Shown: positions 22,197-33,683 of the stretch, piece by piece
Numbering within the stretch: the stretch's first letter is position 1
Layout: each line of letters opens with the position of its first letter
Assembly: GCA_963556255.1 (NCBI GenBank)
Contig: OY744609.1
Coordinates: 18,928,309-18,992,308 of the forward strand
Source of the DNA: Allolobophora icterica
Lineage: Eukaryota > Annelida > Clitellata > Crassiclitellata > Lumbricidae
Reading direction: 5' to 3'
DNA length: 64,000 nucleotides
Notes under the pieces: model-generated
Told to the model about the DNA's origin: nothing
Seen by the model: the letters and a program-made list of their open reading frames with translations, nothing else
The model's database searches: none
Translations under genes and position numbers: made by a program

Positions 22197-24274
22197 TCAC
22201 TTGTGATCATGCTGGTGCTGAGGGCTGGGTTGTACATCCCAGCGTTCGTGTTGGACGCCTTCCTTGGCATGCTTTATGCGCACATGCACAGCAGAGAACT
22301 TCTCCATTTTTGGTGGGATTGGGCAGAGCTTGTAAACGACTTCATCGCCTTCCTTCAGCACAAAGTCTCCGTCTATGCTATAAGATATTCAATTACAAAT
22401 TTAATTTTCGTTTTAGTGTGAGCAAAGCTGTTCAGTTTATATATGACAGTCATAGATTTATTATTGTATTAAATAACAACGGATCAATCGAAGATGCTAA
22501 TCAGTTGTGTAATTAATCTTTCATAGTGTCATTTTTATACAGTGCAAGACATTAATTGATGATCTGAAACCCTCAACAAACACAAGTCATGCTCCCTGCA
22601 TACCAAGATCTCATGGTAGGCTCATACATGCACAAGCCATGCTAAAAAGTCAGCCATACTCAACCAATCTATCACAGCATACAAGTGTACAAATAATAAT
22701 AATAATAATAATAATATTTATTCTTTAATTAAGCACCTGCAAACGCACTGCGCTGTACATGTACATGTTATGCGATAAATCTTAACTAAGTACTAACAGA
22801 ACAGACAGCCTGCAATACACGGCGCAAAGCCTACAAAGCATGTCCGCCTATGGGACTCGATCTCTGTACCTCTCGCACTCTACGCCAGATGTTATCCAAT
22901 GCGCTATCGGGCCCCAGATAGCTCTATGTGCAACTGTGTTTCTTAGAACACAAAATTATCCAGGTTTCAAAATAGCAAGATCACTCACCCAAGCTTCTCA
23001 CCAGAGCCTTTACCTCCCAAAACCATGTGGCACCAGTTTGTCAGAAATACACCAAAATAAATTGTTGCAACCTGACACATTTTTGCAACAGTCACTCATC
23101 AATCATACATTTCTCTGTCTCAGTCTCTACACATGTTCAGCTCCAATATCAAAGGCAGACTGGTCAGCAATCAAGCTGAATAACTTCTCTTATGCGAGTG
23201 ACCTCTTCCAGAGGTGTTACATAATGCACAATTAAACTTATGTAAATATCTAAACATGTATATAGCACCTTTCTAAAGTGCTGATTACACACTGTCAAGC
23301 CCAGAAGCTACTGTAACACTTTAATGACTAGCTGCATTGATTCCCAGTCAATTTTATTATACTCTTGTCGTTAAAGTGTCAAGCTGTAATCTTTTCCTCT
23401 ACATTGTGCACAGACAATTCTTTACTATTTAGACATACTCAGAAATGTGGACAAATATTGGCTCCGTTCCATCTGCTGGCTGAATGAATCCATGACCTTT
23501 CTCACGACAGAATGTCTTCACAGTACCGACAAGGGGTGGCCCAGCATAGGCTTTCTCTGTCCTAGCATCAAGCAGAAACAACAGCCATCACAACATGACA
23601 GATACAATAAATCTACTACTTTGCAACTCAGAGCAGCAATAGACTATATATAAACATTGCATAGGCACATTCATACACACATACGGATACACACATACGG
23701 ATATACACATACACATACATGCAGACACATACATACACACATATACCGACCTTGCTTAAAACACTACCTATGGAAGATATTTCAGTCCTCTTAAATAGCA
23801 CCCTATATACACAAGTTTTCTCATGTGTCAAGCACCACGCTATTATGACATAGTTATATAACAAGGACTTGCAGTTTAAAGCTGAATTAAAACTGAGAAC
23901 TAAGCCCTACAGTGTCAGATCAAAGTTTATATCTCTGTCATGTTAACCTCACACACAAAAACCTTGAATATTACAGATCAAAGCTTCCCTACTGCATATA
24001 ATGTAAATAAAGACAATTTAGTTGCTTCAAACCAAATAGGAGTACACTTGGGGATAAATGATAAATTGGATTTCTCTCTTCAGCATACAAGTCAAAACAG
24101 GTCCATCCGAAGCAGTCCATTTTTATTTCTGCTCTGCTTTATTGAGAACATTAAGTCTTACATCGAATGTGATCTCGTACGTCGTGTTGGTAGTGGGCTT
24201 GGTACAAGGAAGTTATGACTTCTGGGTGACCCTGCATGTGGCACTGATGGTGTCATCTTGTTTACTTCACTCAT
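22197..24274 (-). CDS. CARHSP1: Cold-shock-domain protein, CARHSP1/CSDC2 type
   Basis: Small single-stranded nucleic acid-binding protein, known in vertebrates to bind mRNA 3' UTRs. Coding exons in transcript order: 24274-24162, 23561-23439, 22377-22197; 138 aa (human CARHSP1 147). Residues about 25-36 (LVPSPLPTRRTR) match the conserved N-terminal phospho-site region. The cold-shock domain carries the RNP1-type KGHGFIQPAD and the RNP2-type IFVHIS, then GDFVLKEGDEVVYKLCPIPP. The tail is His/Gln-rich. Introns have GTATGT and GTAAGA donors. The start is the first ATG in an exon beginning at 24292; an upstream non-coding exon is implied by the acceptor there. It is the likely single precursor-type homologue of both vertebrate paralogues, so the symbol is approximate. 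Confidence 0.92.
22690..22915 (-). mobile_element. tRNA-derived SINE with (ATT)n tail
   Basis: On the minus strand a pol III A box-like TAGCGCATTGG (22896-22906) and B box-like GATCGAGTCCC (22852-22862) are spaced as in a tRNA, followed by an unrelated body and an (ATT)n tail. No tRNA acceptor stem can be folded. It lies between the last two coding exons of the cold-shock gene, in the same orientation. Confidence 0.7.
23314..23382. repeat. ~70-bp hairpin repeat, copy 1
   Basis: Begins TAACACTTTAATGACTAG and ends CTCTTGTCGTTAAAGTGTC, near-complementary ends around a GCATTG...CCAGTC core. Related copies are at 37281, 38269 and 39300. Confidence 0.65.
23640..23755. repeat. (CACATA)-type microsatellite
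   Basis: Degenerate repeats of ACACATAC and CATACGGATA in the intron before the cold-shock-domain exon. Confidence 0.85.
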
Positions 24275-24430
24275 GGCAGCTGGTCGAACAAACTGAAACT
24301 AGCAAACAATACAAAAATATAGCAAATTACAATTGCCTGCACCATGGAATCTGTCAAAAATAAATAAATGCTGTGTAAAACTGTCCAGTATACACTCAAA
24401 TTTGGTGTGTAACGTTATGTAATGTTATAT

Positions 24431-24906
24431 CACTCAAATTCAAATTCAAATTTTCGTTTATTCAGCAACCAGTTGACACAACGCAATTGGTTACAATCGT
24501 AGATAGGTAAAATAATAAATAGAAATCTATCAGCTAATTTTAACTCATTTCGAAACTAATACAAATTATAATATAATACCCTCGATATAAAGTTTTTATC
24601 AATCTTAGTTGGAAGTGAAAAATTATGCGCCCGAGGGCGAAAAAGGTAAGGAGTGGGTCGGCTCTCTGGGAAGTAAGGGCAGAGAACGTGTTGTGGGTTA
24701 CACATCACAGCATTAAATAGCCGGACGTCAGCCAGGTGAGCAAGATCATCTGCTTTCTGGATGGATAAAGGAAGGAAATTCATTTTGCGCATGCGCTTTA
24801 AGAGTGCATCGACTCTTTTCTTTTCACCTTTACTCAGGTAACCCCACCATGAGGGGGAGGCATACATAACACAGGAAAATGTGAAATCAGGCTTCAACGC
24901 ATCCAA
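24431..24906 (-). mobile_element. LINE 3' fragment upstream of the cold-shock gene
   Basis: A minus-strand frame of 116 codons (24556-24906) gives YASPSWWGYLSKGEKKRVD, LLKRMRKMNFLP, LFNAVMCNPQHVL and LPTKIDKNFISRVLYYNLY, a reverse-transcriptase C-terminus. An AT-rich 3' UTR ends in (TTTGAAT)n at about 24431-24450. Confidence 0.85.
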
Positions 24907-24975
24907 AATGCTCTGGCTCGCATGGTGCTGCGTGTATCTTCTCGTACAAACTCATTAACTCTGCTCCATCAGCTG
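24893..24975 (+). mobile_element. LINE reverse-transcriptase fragment
   Basis: A plus-strand frame reads RLQRIQNALARMVLRVS, the RT thumb segment that typically precedes LHWLP. It abuts and slightly overlaps the end of the opposite-strand LINE at 24431-24906, so two unrelated fragments meet here. Confidence 0.65.
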
Positions 24976-25007
24976 TTGTGATTGGCCAGAGTGTATGTGC
25001 ATCATAA

Positions 25008-25370
25008 TGTATGTGTATGTATGTATGTATATTTGTTTAATTCTTGAAATCAAGCATTGCTGGCAATAACGCAGCAAATTACAGATAGGGATAGCCCGGA
25101 TAGGGAAGATGCTAAGTGTCTTGGATGGGCCTACGGGAGCTCCTAAGTGTCTACTAGAGTGTGTCATTCTGTCAATCTTGAAGGAAATTGATGTAAAAAC
25201 GAAAACTAATAATAAATTAAACAACTAGCATGTGAAACTAATAATAACTGAAACTAAAACTCGATACAAAACTAAAACACTACCTACACAGTGACCGCCA
25301 CTATAGCGGTTCGAACCCGTACTCTCCGCGTTACAGGCCCAGGGCTCTAACCAATCGGCTACCCTGCCCC
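25008..25370 (-). mobile_element. tRNA-derived SINE with (TACA)n tail
   Basis: Minus-strand head with A box TAGCCGATTGG (25351-25361) and B box GGTTCGAACC (about 25307-25316). The 3' flank cannot pair with the 5' GGGGCAG, so it is not a working tRNA. A body of about 270 bp and a (TACA)n tail follow. Confidence 0.7.
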
Positions 25371-26060
25371 ACTGTATCCCACGTGACACGTAAAATAAAC
25401 TTCAACAAACATCTTTACCTGGAAATATATCACTTTACTGAGCTGGCAAAAGCTTTCTAATGGCTTAAAACCAAAAATATATGTGTAATAGGACAACAAA
25501 GTTTCTACGCGTACGCCTTTCTTATCGGACTTTTTGCTCACCGGAAACGAATTCAGATCCTCCCTCGCCGGCGATAATTTCAGTAAGTAAGCTGAACGTT
25601 GACAAAATTTAATGGACAATTTTTTTATCACTCTTAAGCTCTCTACTTTTGTAATAAGATAAGATTGATCTATCGTGATTAGTCGACGACTCATATATAG
25701 GGAACCATAAGTATTATACGCAGGCAACGTTGCTTTCTGCCCAAGCACTTGGGGAAATTCACAATGTAGGACTCGCTCACTAAAGGCTATTATCTCTTCT
25801 TTAAATGTCCCCATCTTGAAAATTAATAGACCCGATCGATAATTATAGACCTGGACTTTGGCTAGTTTTCACATGGACTTTGTTTATTTGATGATTTGAT
25901 TGAGCGTTGCAGAATGAGGTTTGCTGTCAATCAGGTCCCTAGCGGCCTAGCCAGTATAAGGCAAGACGAGGCGAGTGCCTCGTCGAAATTTTCAAGATGA
26001 GGCAAGACGAGGCATGCCTCGTCTTACTTTTACATGAGAATTAAGATATCGCGTAAAGAG
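25371..26060. other. Shared upstream region of cold-shock gene and AROS
   Basis: A minus-strand frame open for about 150 codons ends inside the SINE at 25359; it starts MGTFKEEIIAFSERVL and has no recognised domain, and a chance ORF of this length is plausible. It may cover the non-coding first exon of the cold-shock gene. At 25959-26030 AAGACGAGGC and its inverse GCCTCGTCTT occur several times, a degenerate palindromic repeat. Confidence 0.4.
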
Positions 26061-26252
26061 CAGTGGCGGCGCCAGGCAAATTTTGTAACCAGGGTAATAC
26101 CAGGGCAGTCATACAAGTAACCAGTGCAGAGGGCGATTTATGCCCCGAACAAATCATGGGCAGAACAAAAATTCTGGCAGGGCAACGACCAGGGCAAAGG
26201 CTTTTTTACCAGGGCATTTGCCCTGGCTCGCCCGGGTGTAGCACCGCCCCTG
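26061..26252 (+). mobile_element. hAT-like MITE family B, copy 1
   Basis: Starts CAGTGGCGGCGCCAGG and ends CACCGCCCCTG, with perfect flanking 8-mers GTAAAGAG (26053-26060 and 26253-26260). The interior is rich in CCAGGGCA. Other copies are at 31486-31651 and, inverted, 50054-50235. Confidence 0.88.
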
Positions 26253-26378
26253 GTAAAGAGTAACAGACTATTTCATCACCTGGCTTCTTCTCCAAGCGTC
26301 TGGCCTTAATAATATTAATGAGTTACCTCTGAAAACAATTTTCTTTCTCCGAAAATCCGCTAAAACTCACCTACCTAA

Positions 26379-26424
26379 GGGGAGGGAAAGGGAAGGGAGG
26401 GAGGAGAAGGGAAGGGAGGGAGGA
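26379..26424 (+). other. G-run tract, possible G-quadruplex
   Basis: At least six runs of three or more G separated by A-rich spacers (GGGGAGGGAAAGGGAAGGG and on), about 280 bp before the AROS start codon in the shared upstream region. Confidence 0.5.
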
Positions 26425-26699
26425 CTCAATGCCAAGCACACAGACAAAAGCAAAAGTCGACGCCCATGGCAGTCTGAATATAGCTGAGTAACTATAATTG
26501 TACTCCGTTTTCAATTTAGGCGCTATAGCATTTCTGGTAAATTGAACTTGTTTAAAGAACCAGAAGAGGTCGTTGGAAAGAACCATATGTAAGAGAAGAA
26601 CCGTCGACCAGCGAGGTTGGAAAGAACGCTTAGTCAAAAATCCAAGTTCTGTTGTTTTGTCATTGTTTTAAACATTTTTTAGCAAGTTTACTTTAAAAA

Positions 26700-29600
26700 A
26701 TGTCGGCGTCGATTGTACAGAAGGCTTTGAAGATGTTTGAGCTTGACGAAGAACCGCACGGTATGGAGCTATTTTTGACACATGTGAACGATATTAGGTA
26801 GGATGGTGATGTAATCGTAATCGATATCTCGAGATATCTACAGCGCCCAAATATGACGAGTCGCGGACCTGATTACTGTAATGTTTACTCTATGCATTAC
26901 TTTCACTCAAATCGTTCGAAGACTTGGGTTTTGGTTTCCCAGAGCATTTTGGATTTTCACTGGGAATCTCCTTTGATTGTAGAATATGGTTTCATTATTT
27001 ACTTTGGGGCTCATAATCAGGGAGTAACCGATGAGTAGCGGGCACGGGTAAAATGCTGATTTGCTGATTGCTGATTTGCTGATTGGTGAGGGGTAAAATG
27101 CTGATTAGAAAAATGCTGATTGGTCATGCTGATTGGTGGGTAAAATGCTGATTGGAAATATGCTGATTGGTCATGGTGTTTGGTGGGTAAAATGCTGATT
27201 GGAAATATGCTGATTGGTCATGGTGTTTGGTGGGTAAAATGATGATAAAAAAATGAAGATTGTAACAACAGAATGTAACAAATCGGTCTTTATTATTGTT
27301 ATCATTATTATTAATCAATTATACTGATTGGTGTTTAAAATGCTGTCATGAGAATACGGATTGTTTTTTTAGATTGTTGTTTTGTATACAAAAGTTGGTT
27401 TTAGGTAAATAGTACCATCTAATTGCCAACTCACTTTTAAATGCATATATCACAAATATACTTTTTCTTTCTTTTCGAAACACTAACACAGTTTATTAAC
27501 AAAGGCTGATAGAAATCCAGGCAACTAGTGATCAAAAAGCCAAAACACTTTGTTGTTTTCAGTATTGTGTTAATTAACAAATGCTGATTGAAATCTAAGC
27601 AACTAGTGATCAAAAAGACAATACACTTTGTTGTTTTCAATATTGTTTTAATTAACAAATGCTAATTGAAATCAACACTGGGGTAAAATGCTGATTGAAA
27701 TGTAAGCAAGTAGTGATCAAAGAAACCAATACACTTTGTTGTTTTCAATATTGTTTTAATTAACAAATGCTAATTGAAATCTAAGCAACTAGTGATCAAA
27801 AAGACAATACACTTTGTTGTTTTCAATATTGTTTTAATTAACAAATGCTAATTGAAATCAACACTGGGGTAAAATGCTGATTGAAATGTAAGCAAGTAGT
27901 GATCAAAGAAACCAATACACTTTGTTGTTTTCAATATTGTTTTAATTAACAAATGCTAATTGAAATCAACAAACTTTTAAAACACTACAAATACCACCAA
28001 AAAATTGTGTAGCTTATTATAAGTTTTGAATTTTGGAGAGTTCACATACATTGGATTGGAATAATTGCAGACATGAGTGATACCTACGAGTGTTTCAATA
28101 GTCAGTCAGTAAATGTAATTGTTACTCGACTGACAGGAGGATCAATTCTTCATTATTTGTGCTCAGAAGATTTTAAGAAGGATGATTGGAAAGTTGATGG
28201 ATAACAACAAAGTGTATTGGCTTTTTGATCACTAGTTGCCTGGATTTCTATCAGCATTTGTTAATTAAAACAATCAGCATTTTACCCTTTGATTTGCTGA
28301 TTTGGCTGCTAGGCAAAATGCTGACCAATCAGCATTTTGAAATCAGCATTTTACCCCTCGCCAATCAGCAAATCAGCAATCAGCAAATCAGCATTTTACC
28401 CACGCCCATGAGTAGCTAATTACGAGGAGGTGCTATATGCTTCGACAAATACAATAGAAGGCAACCGTTGATTGATGCATTGTACATTATGATAACAGTG
28501 CTTTTAAAATCTACTAGATTAGATTATATTCCGTTAGCCTTTTTCTTGATATTAAAAACTTCTTGTTCTTTGGTGTAGTGCCATATTTGTACATGTCTAC
28601 ATGTGGTTTTGTGGAAATCATTGGGCCAGGAAGACAAAAGATTTTGGTGTGTTTCATCATTTACCTTTTCCTTGTATGCAGGTAAAGTTGAAGACAAAAA
28701 GAAACGCAAACAGAAAGACACTAAACATAAGAATGAGAAAAAACTGAAGACTGGCAGTGCTTTTGGTAAATGTTTATAATGTAAACTTTACTTTCACTAA
28801 TAACCATTTCAACGTTACTTTATTAAATTTGGTTAATTCTAAATGATATATGTCTTGCTTATACCTATCTGTAAGTCAGGTTTCTTTACTGATCAGAATT
28901 TGACGTTTAGTTAAAAGAAATTATCACACAAGTACTCGGATGGTATAAACTATAAAGGAGTTTCCCGGGGCTTCCGTGCTTGAGAATGTCTCTGAATAGT
29001 TATTCTGTCAGAGGTACTTTATAAATTCTTAGATACGATATAATATTACATGGATATAATATAATAATACAGTAATAAAATAAGTTATATATTAATATGC
29101 TGGCCCATCTGTATGGAATAGCCTACTGCTTGTCATCTGCATTCAATTGGCCGATTTACAATGGGATTTTAAACAATGTTCCTTCAAGCATGTCTCTGTG
29201 ATTGAGTGAGTCCATGACAGCCCAGGCTGCAAGGGTCATGAAATTAAAAATGCATTATGTATAGGTAATAGTCCTCCAAGGTAACTGATCTTTGGGTGAA
29301 GGGTAAACTAGACTAATCCGTCTTTAGAATAACTTTCACAGATGAGTTACAGATCTTTTCAAGGAATTGTCAGTGTTTCAGTTCAGTTGCAGAGGTTTGC
29401 TGTTGGTTGCAAAGTTCATTGATAAAATATGGTTAAACATAAGATGTCCTCAAAGAAAGAGAGGGAGGGCTCACACAAATGCGAACAAGGGTATGGGAGT
29501 TACACCCAGTGTAGATGTCTCAACATAAATTTGGTACAGTTTCCAGTACAGCCTGTTCCTTGAGCATCTACTTCATCAGATAAAAGACAATCTGTACTGG

Positions 29601-30444
29601 GTTTGATTTTAATATACCTTGCTGGATGAGTTGGTATCAAATTACCCCATGCTACATAGCAGTGTGCTTTGAAATACGAGCTTGGTAGCCTTATCTTGGT
29701 CTTGGCACTCTATTACGGTGCAGATGTTCAAAATGGGCATGAGGTTTGGTAATGCCAAATGTGGACATGGGAGAGGTCCCACACAAGGCAAGGTTATGTT
29801 CTTTATGAAAAACCCAGGTTAGTTTTGGAGTATAAATTGTAATTTGTGTGTGATTCTTCAGATGAAAAGTGGCGGTTTGAAGAAAAAGATAACACAGAGA
29901 AAAATCTTGCATACATAAAAGCACTGCGGTCGCTACAAGCTGTTGATCGGGAAACTGCAGAGAAGGTAACTGATGTTCATTGCAGGATTTAGCACCCTTC
30001 AGTACAGTACTTAATAACTTCTGGGTTTTGGACCAAATTCCGAAAATTAACCAACCTTTTCTTTATGATCATACGAGTCTTTAGTTCGTGCATTTCATCA
30101 CAAAGTCCAGGTATATGTAGTAAAGATGTGCTTGTCAAGAAAGTCGGCATAGGTGCTTGTACTTATAGGAATGTGACTTTAACTCGACACACTGGTGAAA
30201 AGCTGTGGACTGCAGCTGTTATGCAAGAAATTTAGAATCTAATTTTATATTATGTAATGCAACACTTTATGATGTAATGAGAAGCATCTGGTTGACAGTA
30301 GATTTGGTTTTCTTGCAGATCTTTGATCATCACAATAAACGCTCGAGAAAAACCCAGGCCAAAGAGCCTAAAGACAACTCATCGAAGACCATCTTCACAG
30401 ACCGTGATTTTGATAAATTTGAAAAGGAATATAATTTCGACTAA
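26700..30444 (+). CDS. RPS19BP1: AROS / RPS19-binding protein 1 homologue
   Basis: Small basic nuclear/nucleolar protein; the vertebrate homologue binds RPS19 and SIRT1 and takes part in small-subunit assembly. Exons: 26700-26760, 28682-28765, 29862-29965, 30319-30444; 124 aa (human 136). It starts MSASIVQKALKMFEL, has a lysine-rich block (KKKRKQKDTKHK), a central charged segment (SAFDEKWRFEEKDNTEKNL) and the diagnostic C-terminal signature TIFTDRDFDKFEKEYNFD, equivalent to the human acidic-aromatic tail. Intron 1 is filled by a 1.4-kb inverted-repeat transposon. Only the first of two nearby donors (GTATGG at 26761) keeps frame. Assignment rests mainly on the C-terminal motif, exon phases and length. 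Confidence 0.88.
27040..28407. mobile_element. MULE-like inverted-repeat element in AROS intron 1
   Basis: The left end (27040-27107) and right end (28340-28407) are inverted copies over about 65 bp with three mismatches and contain tandem CTGATTGCTGATTTG units. A perfect 9-bp duplication ATGAGTAGC flanks the element (27031-27039 and 28408-28416), the size typical of Mutator-like elements. The interior holds a higher-order tandem repeat (about 27540-27965; large unit about 180 bp made of related sub-units around CACTTTGTTGTTTTCAATAT) and an inverted partial copy at 28204-28275. No transposase. Confidence 0.8.
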
Positions 30445-30447
30445 AAG

Positions 30448-30453
30448 AATAAA
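30448..30453 (+). terminator. Poly(A) signal candidate for AROS
   Basis: AATAAA starting four bases after the TAA stop codon; the 3' UTR would be very short. Confidence 0.6.
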
Positions 30454-30693
30454 ACTGGAAAGTTTTGTTTCAAATATTTTTTGGTTTCATTTAACCAAAT
30501 AATTGAGCTGGTTCCCATGATTTGGCCTGTTTTGGGTGCTGAAGAATTGCACAGATTGTGATTAATTTACAAGAAATAGTTGCATTCTATTCATATGCCA
30601 GAACAGGTTATCCGCCAATAATTGATAAGCTTAGGAAAGCCGTTGCTACTACTAGTACTTACTGAGCCATTAACCCTTAGGGAAACCCTGTTA

Positions 30694-31128
30694 GGGGCCA
30701 TCCACATATTACATATGCAAATATTTGTGAAAATTGGACCCCTCCCTGTACGCACGCGTACTTTTTCCACCACCCCCACCCCCAACTGCGTACAGGTCCA
30801 GGCAGTGACTGTCTGCACTTTAGGCCAGATTGAAGGATGAGTAATCCATGGACTCACTGCGGAGTTGTGTGATAGTTTAATAATAGCGTTCAGAGGTAAG
30901 GTGGCATAGAAGTGACACCTCTCCCACAGTCCTACTTCCTCTGGTAGTACCAGATAGCTGGAAAGACTGAACTCTAGCTCACTTGAAGGCCAATCAATTT
31001 GAAGGCCCCCTTTCCTATGCGTACGTACATTATCAGTAGACCCGGCCCTCCCCCCCCCATTTGCAAGCGTATGCAAGCACATGCATTTCGGTTACCCCTC
31101 CATGCATACGTAATATATGGATGGCCCC
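30694..31128. mobile_element. Harbinger-like MITE
   Basis: Ends GGGGCCATCCACATATTAC and its near-inverse (about 25 of 28 matching) are flanked by TTA on both sides (30691-30693 and 31129-31131). A 3-bp TTA duplication with a GGGGCC terminus fits PIF/Harbinger. The interior has C-rich runs and no ORF of note. Confidence 0.65.
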
Positions 31129-31485
31129 TTATGGAAATATTTTTACTTGGACAAATTAGCCAACTGAAGGATCAATGCACTTAATAAATGTGATGTCCTG
31201 TAATGAAACATACTTGTATAGCACATTTCAAACACCTTCCAAAAGTATTGCTTGCATGGTTATCTAACTGGTCTAAATAAGTGCAACTATACTATAAACA
31301 AGTCCACAGTATACATGTCCTCCAAAGCTGCTTCTACCCCAATTATGCATTCGTAGGTCGGAGGGTGGATTTTGGTAATGCCATTCATGTGGGCCTCCTT
31401 TCTTGGATTAATGCCTCTATTTTGCAAGTGGTTGAAGACTTCTATACGATTGTGGTCTTGTACAGTTAGGCCAGGAGCTACTCTG

Positions 31486-31651
31486 CAGTGGCAGCTCCAG
31501 ACTTTATTGTAACCAGGGCAGTCATACAAGTACCCAGTGCAGAGGGCGATTTATGCCTGAAAAATTCTGGGCAGGGCAAAAATTCAGCAGGCAACAACCA
31601 GGGCAAAGGCTTTTTTACCAGGGCATTTGCCCTGGTGTAACGCCGCCCCTG
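31486..31651 (+). mobile_element. hAT-like MITE family B, copy 2
   Basis: Starts CAGTGGCAGCTCCAG and ends CGCCGCCCCTG; the interior matches copy 1. Flanking 8-mers CTACTCTG and ATACTGTG match at 6 of 8. Confidence 0.8.
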
Positions 31652-33683
31652 ATACTGTGACGAGTTTTCTTGAAAAGACGCTAATATAAATGATCAATTG
31701 CAAGTTATAGGAAGCTCGTTTGAAAGGAAGGTCCAGTGCCCAAGAAACTTGATCTCACATCAACGTGAGAGCAAGAAACCTTCAACCCTTTGCATACAAA
31801 AAGTGTAGTGATTGGCTGATAACTGGAATAGATTTTTGATGCATGCCCGTGCAGTGTCAACCATTGCAGATCATCCTAATACATGTAGTTGGTCTTTAAT
31901 TGAATTCATTTGTCTACAGGTGCAGCATCACTTGAATATATCTGAATATGTGTATATTGGTGGATTGGACACTCCTCGGGTGGCACAGTGGAGTACCGAA
32001 TGCAGCCGACATAAATGTATTCTGAATTTTGGTAGTCCTGCTATAATGGAGCTGCAGAAGTATGAAAAATTTATATATAACTCGATACTGAATAAAAATT
32101 AAAAAACTGAATGCCACATCAGATAGTGTATGTTTTACATATTCAGAGAAAGCAACCATATTACACAATGAGCATCAGTTTGGATTTCTGAAGATCTAAT
32201 AATTTATGTACAGCAGGTTGTGCGTCCTGCGACCTCTAATGTTCTGTTTATTTGTACAGCCACCATGCTGTATGAGCCGGGGAGATGCAAACTCTAGCTA
32301 TAAGTGACAACCAAGTATAAAATGATTTGCAGACGACATCAAAGACCACCCAACAGCAAATGTACTTACAAAATGGGTACCTGTAAAATGACTGCCTGAA
32401 ACGAGTTTGATGTGGGTTAATTTGTTCACATACAAACTGCCTGAAATTGTTAAAGAAAAGTGGCATGCCTTTTCATCACAAAACATGCTTTAGAGGCCAG
32501 CTTATCTTAACAAATATTGTGCATAAACTGCAACTAAGATAAATGCAAGCTTTCAAATGCAAACCTAAAGAATTCTAAAGAGGTGGTATAAAACACAAAC
32601 ATACCGATTATGCACAATTTTAAGAGAACAGGACAATCCACTTCAACTCAGTTGGAACAATCTACCAGAAAAGGAGGACCAAACAAATACTGAAGGCACT
32701 GCTCAACAGACGATATTAGCAAATCTGAATAGTTACAATATTCTGAAACCACTTACTAACTCTCTTAAATGCCCAATACATGAAATGAAATTGCTCCGTT
32801 TCTTACAAGCTTGATTTATATTTACTTTTTCAAATTTAATCATATTAATCATAAACTATATATTAATCCATTGTTTACCATGACCGAAAAACTGACAAAA
32901 GTAATACTGATGTTACTCGTCTTTAAACAATGAGCATTCGGCGGTATCGGCCATTTTATAGCTTTACAAGTGATGGACTTAATAGGACAGTTGACTCGTT
33001 CAACCAAGTTCGATCATGCAGGTGGTAGTGTTCCCACAACGGGTTGGTTCGAAGTACAACAATTACAATGGCAGGTTCAGGAAGTTAGTACCAATCCTGT
33101 ATAGTTAGTGAGATCTAAACAACAGCCTTCGAATGTGTTTATTGTCTGTGGTGACAACAACCCCAGATTCAACTTGCAACATGAGATCCAAAATGGCTGT
33201 AGCTCGTGCGGAGCAATTGGTGATTTACTCCAGACTGCACATTTGGCAGCATATCGTGCCGATGCCCTGGGCAAGATAGACTAACATACATTTATAAAAC
33301 ACCAAGTTGCTTCAAGGCCATGGTGTACACAATGTACATTGTACAACCCATTTCTTGCTTGTCAACAGTTACCAATCTTTCTGTTTGTATATAATCTCTG
33401 CTTTCTAGACCATTCAAAGGTAACAAACACATCGAGGCAAGCACAGTGTAAAACACTAATAAACAGAACATCTTGTATATCATTTGGTGCAAATGTCACA
33501 AAATGAATTTAATCAGATAGCATACAGGAGCTTGCATATTTGAAGAGCCAAGTCATACATAGATAGACTCTTGTAAACATTGCTTTGTACCGGTTCTGAT
33601 CAGATGATGCAAACAATCAACCTAAAATAATTATGGGAAACGAACAGAAGTTTTCTGCGAGTTGCATGTTCTGCTTCGGCCAC
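31652..33683. other. Intergenic stretch between AROS and ACO2
   Basis: AT-rich, with only short frames and no recognised domain. The right part (about 33140-33683) is the likely 3' UTR of ACO2 on the minus strand. Nothing else is supported. Confidence 0.5.
33137..33142 (-). terminator. Poly(A) signal candidate for ACO2
   Basis: AATAAA on the minus strand, about 545 bases after the ACO2 stop codon. Confidence 0.45.

Noticed and set aside
22840..23235. 131-codon plus-strand ORF
   Set aside because: It starts inside a tRNA-derived SINE read backwards and lies antisense in an intron of the cold-shock gene, without recognisable sequence.
25290..25370. Functional tRNA gene
   Set aside because: A and B boxes are present, but the acceptor stem cannot pair and a SINE body and tail follow. 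The same holds for the heads near 22860, 46150 and 54700.
25359..25814. 151-codon minus-strand ORF as a gene
   Set aside because: No recognised domain, it ends inside a SINE, and an ORF of this length is expected by chance about once in a window this size. Kept only as part of an unassigned upstream region.
26782..26797. Later donors for AROS exon 1
   Set aside because: Using the GTGAAC or GTAGGA sites would shift the frame at exon 2 and give an immediate stop; GTATGG at 26761 keeps it open.
30591..31082. 163-codon minus-strand ORF
   Set aside because: It coincides with a Harbinger-like MITE (30694-31128) and its inverted ends; no domain.
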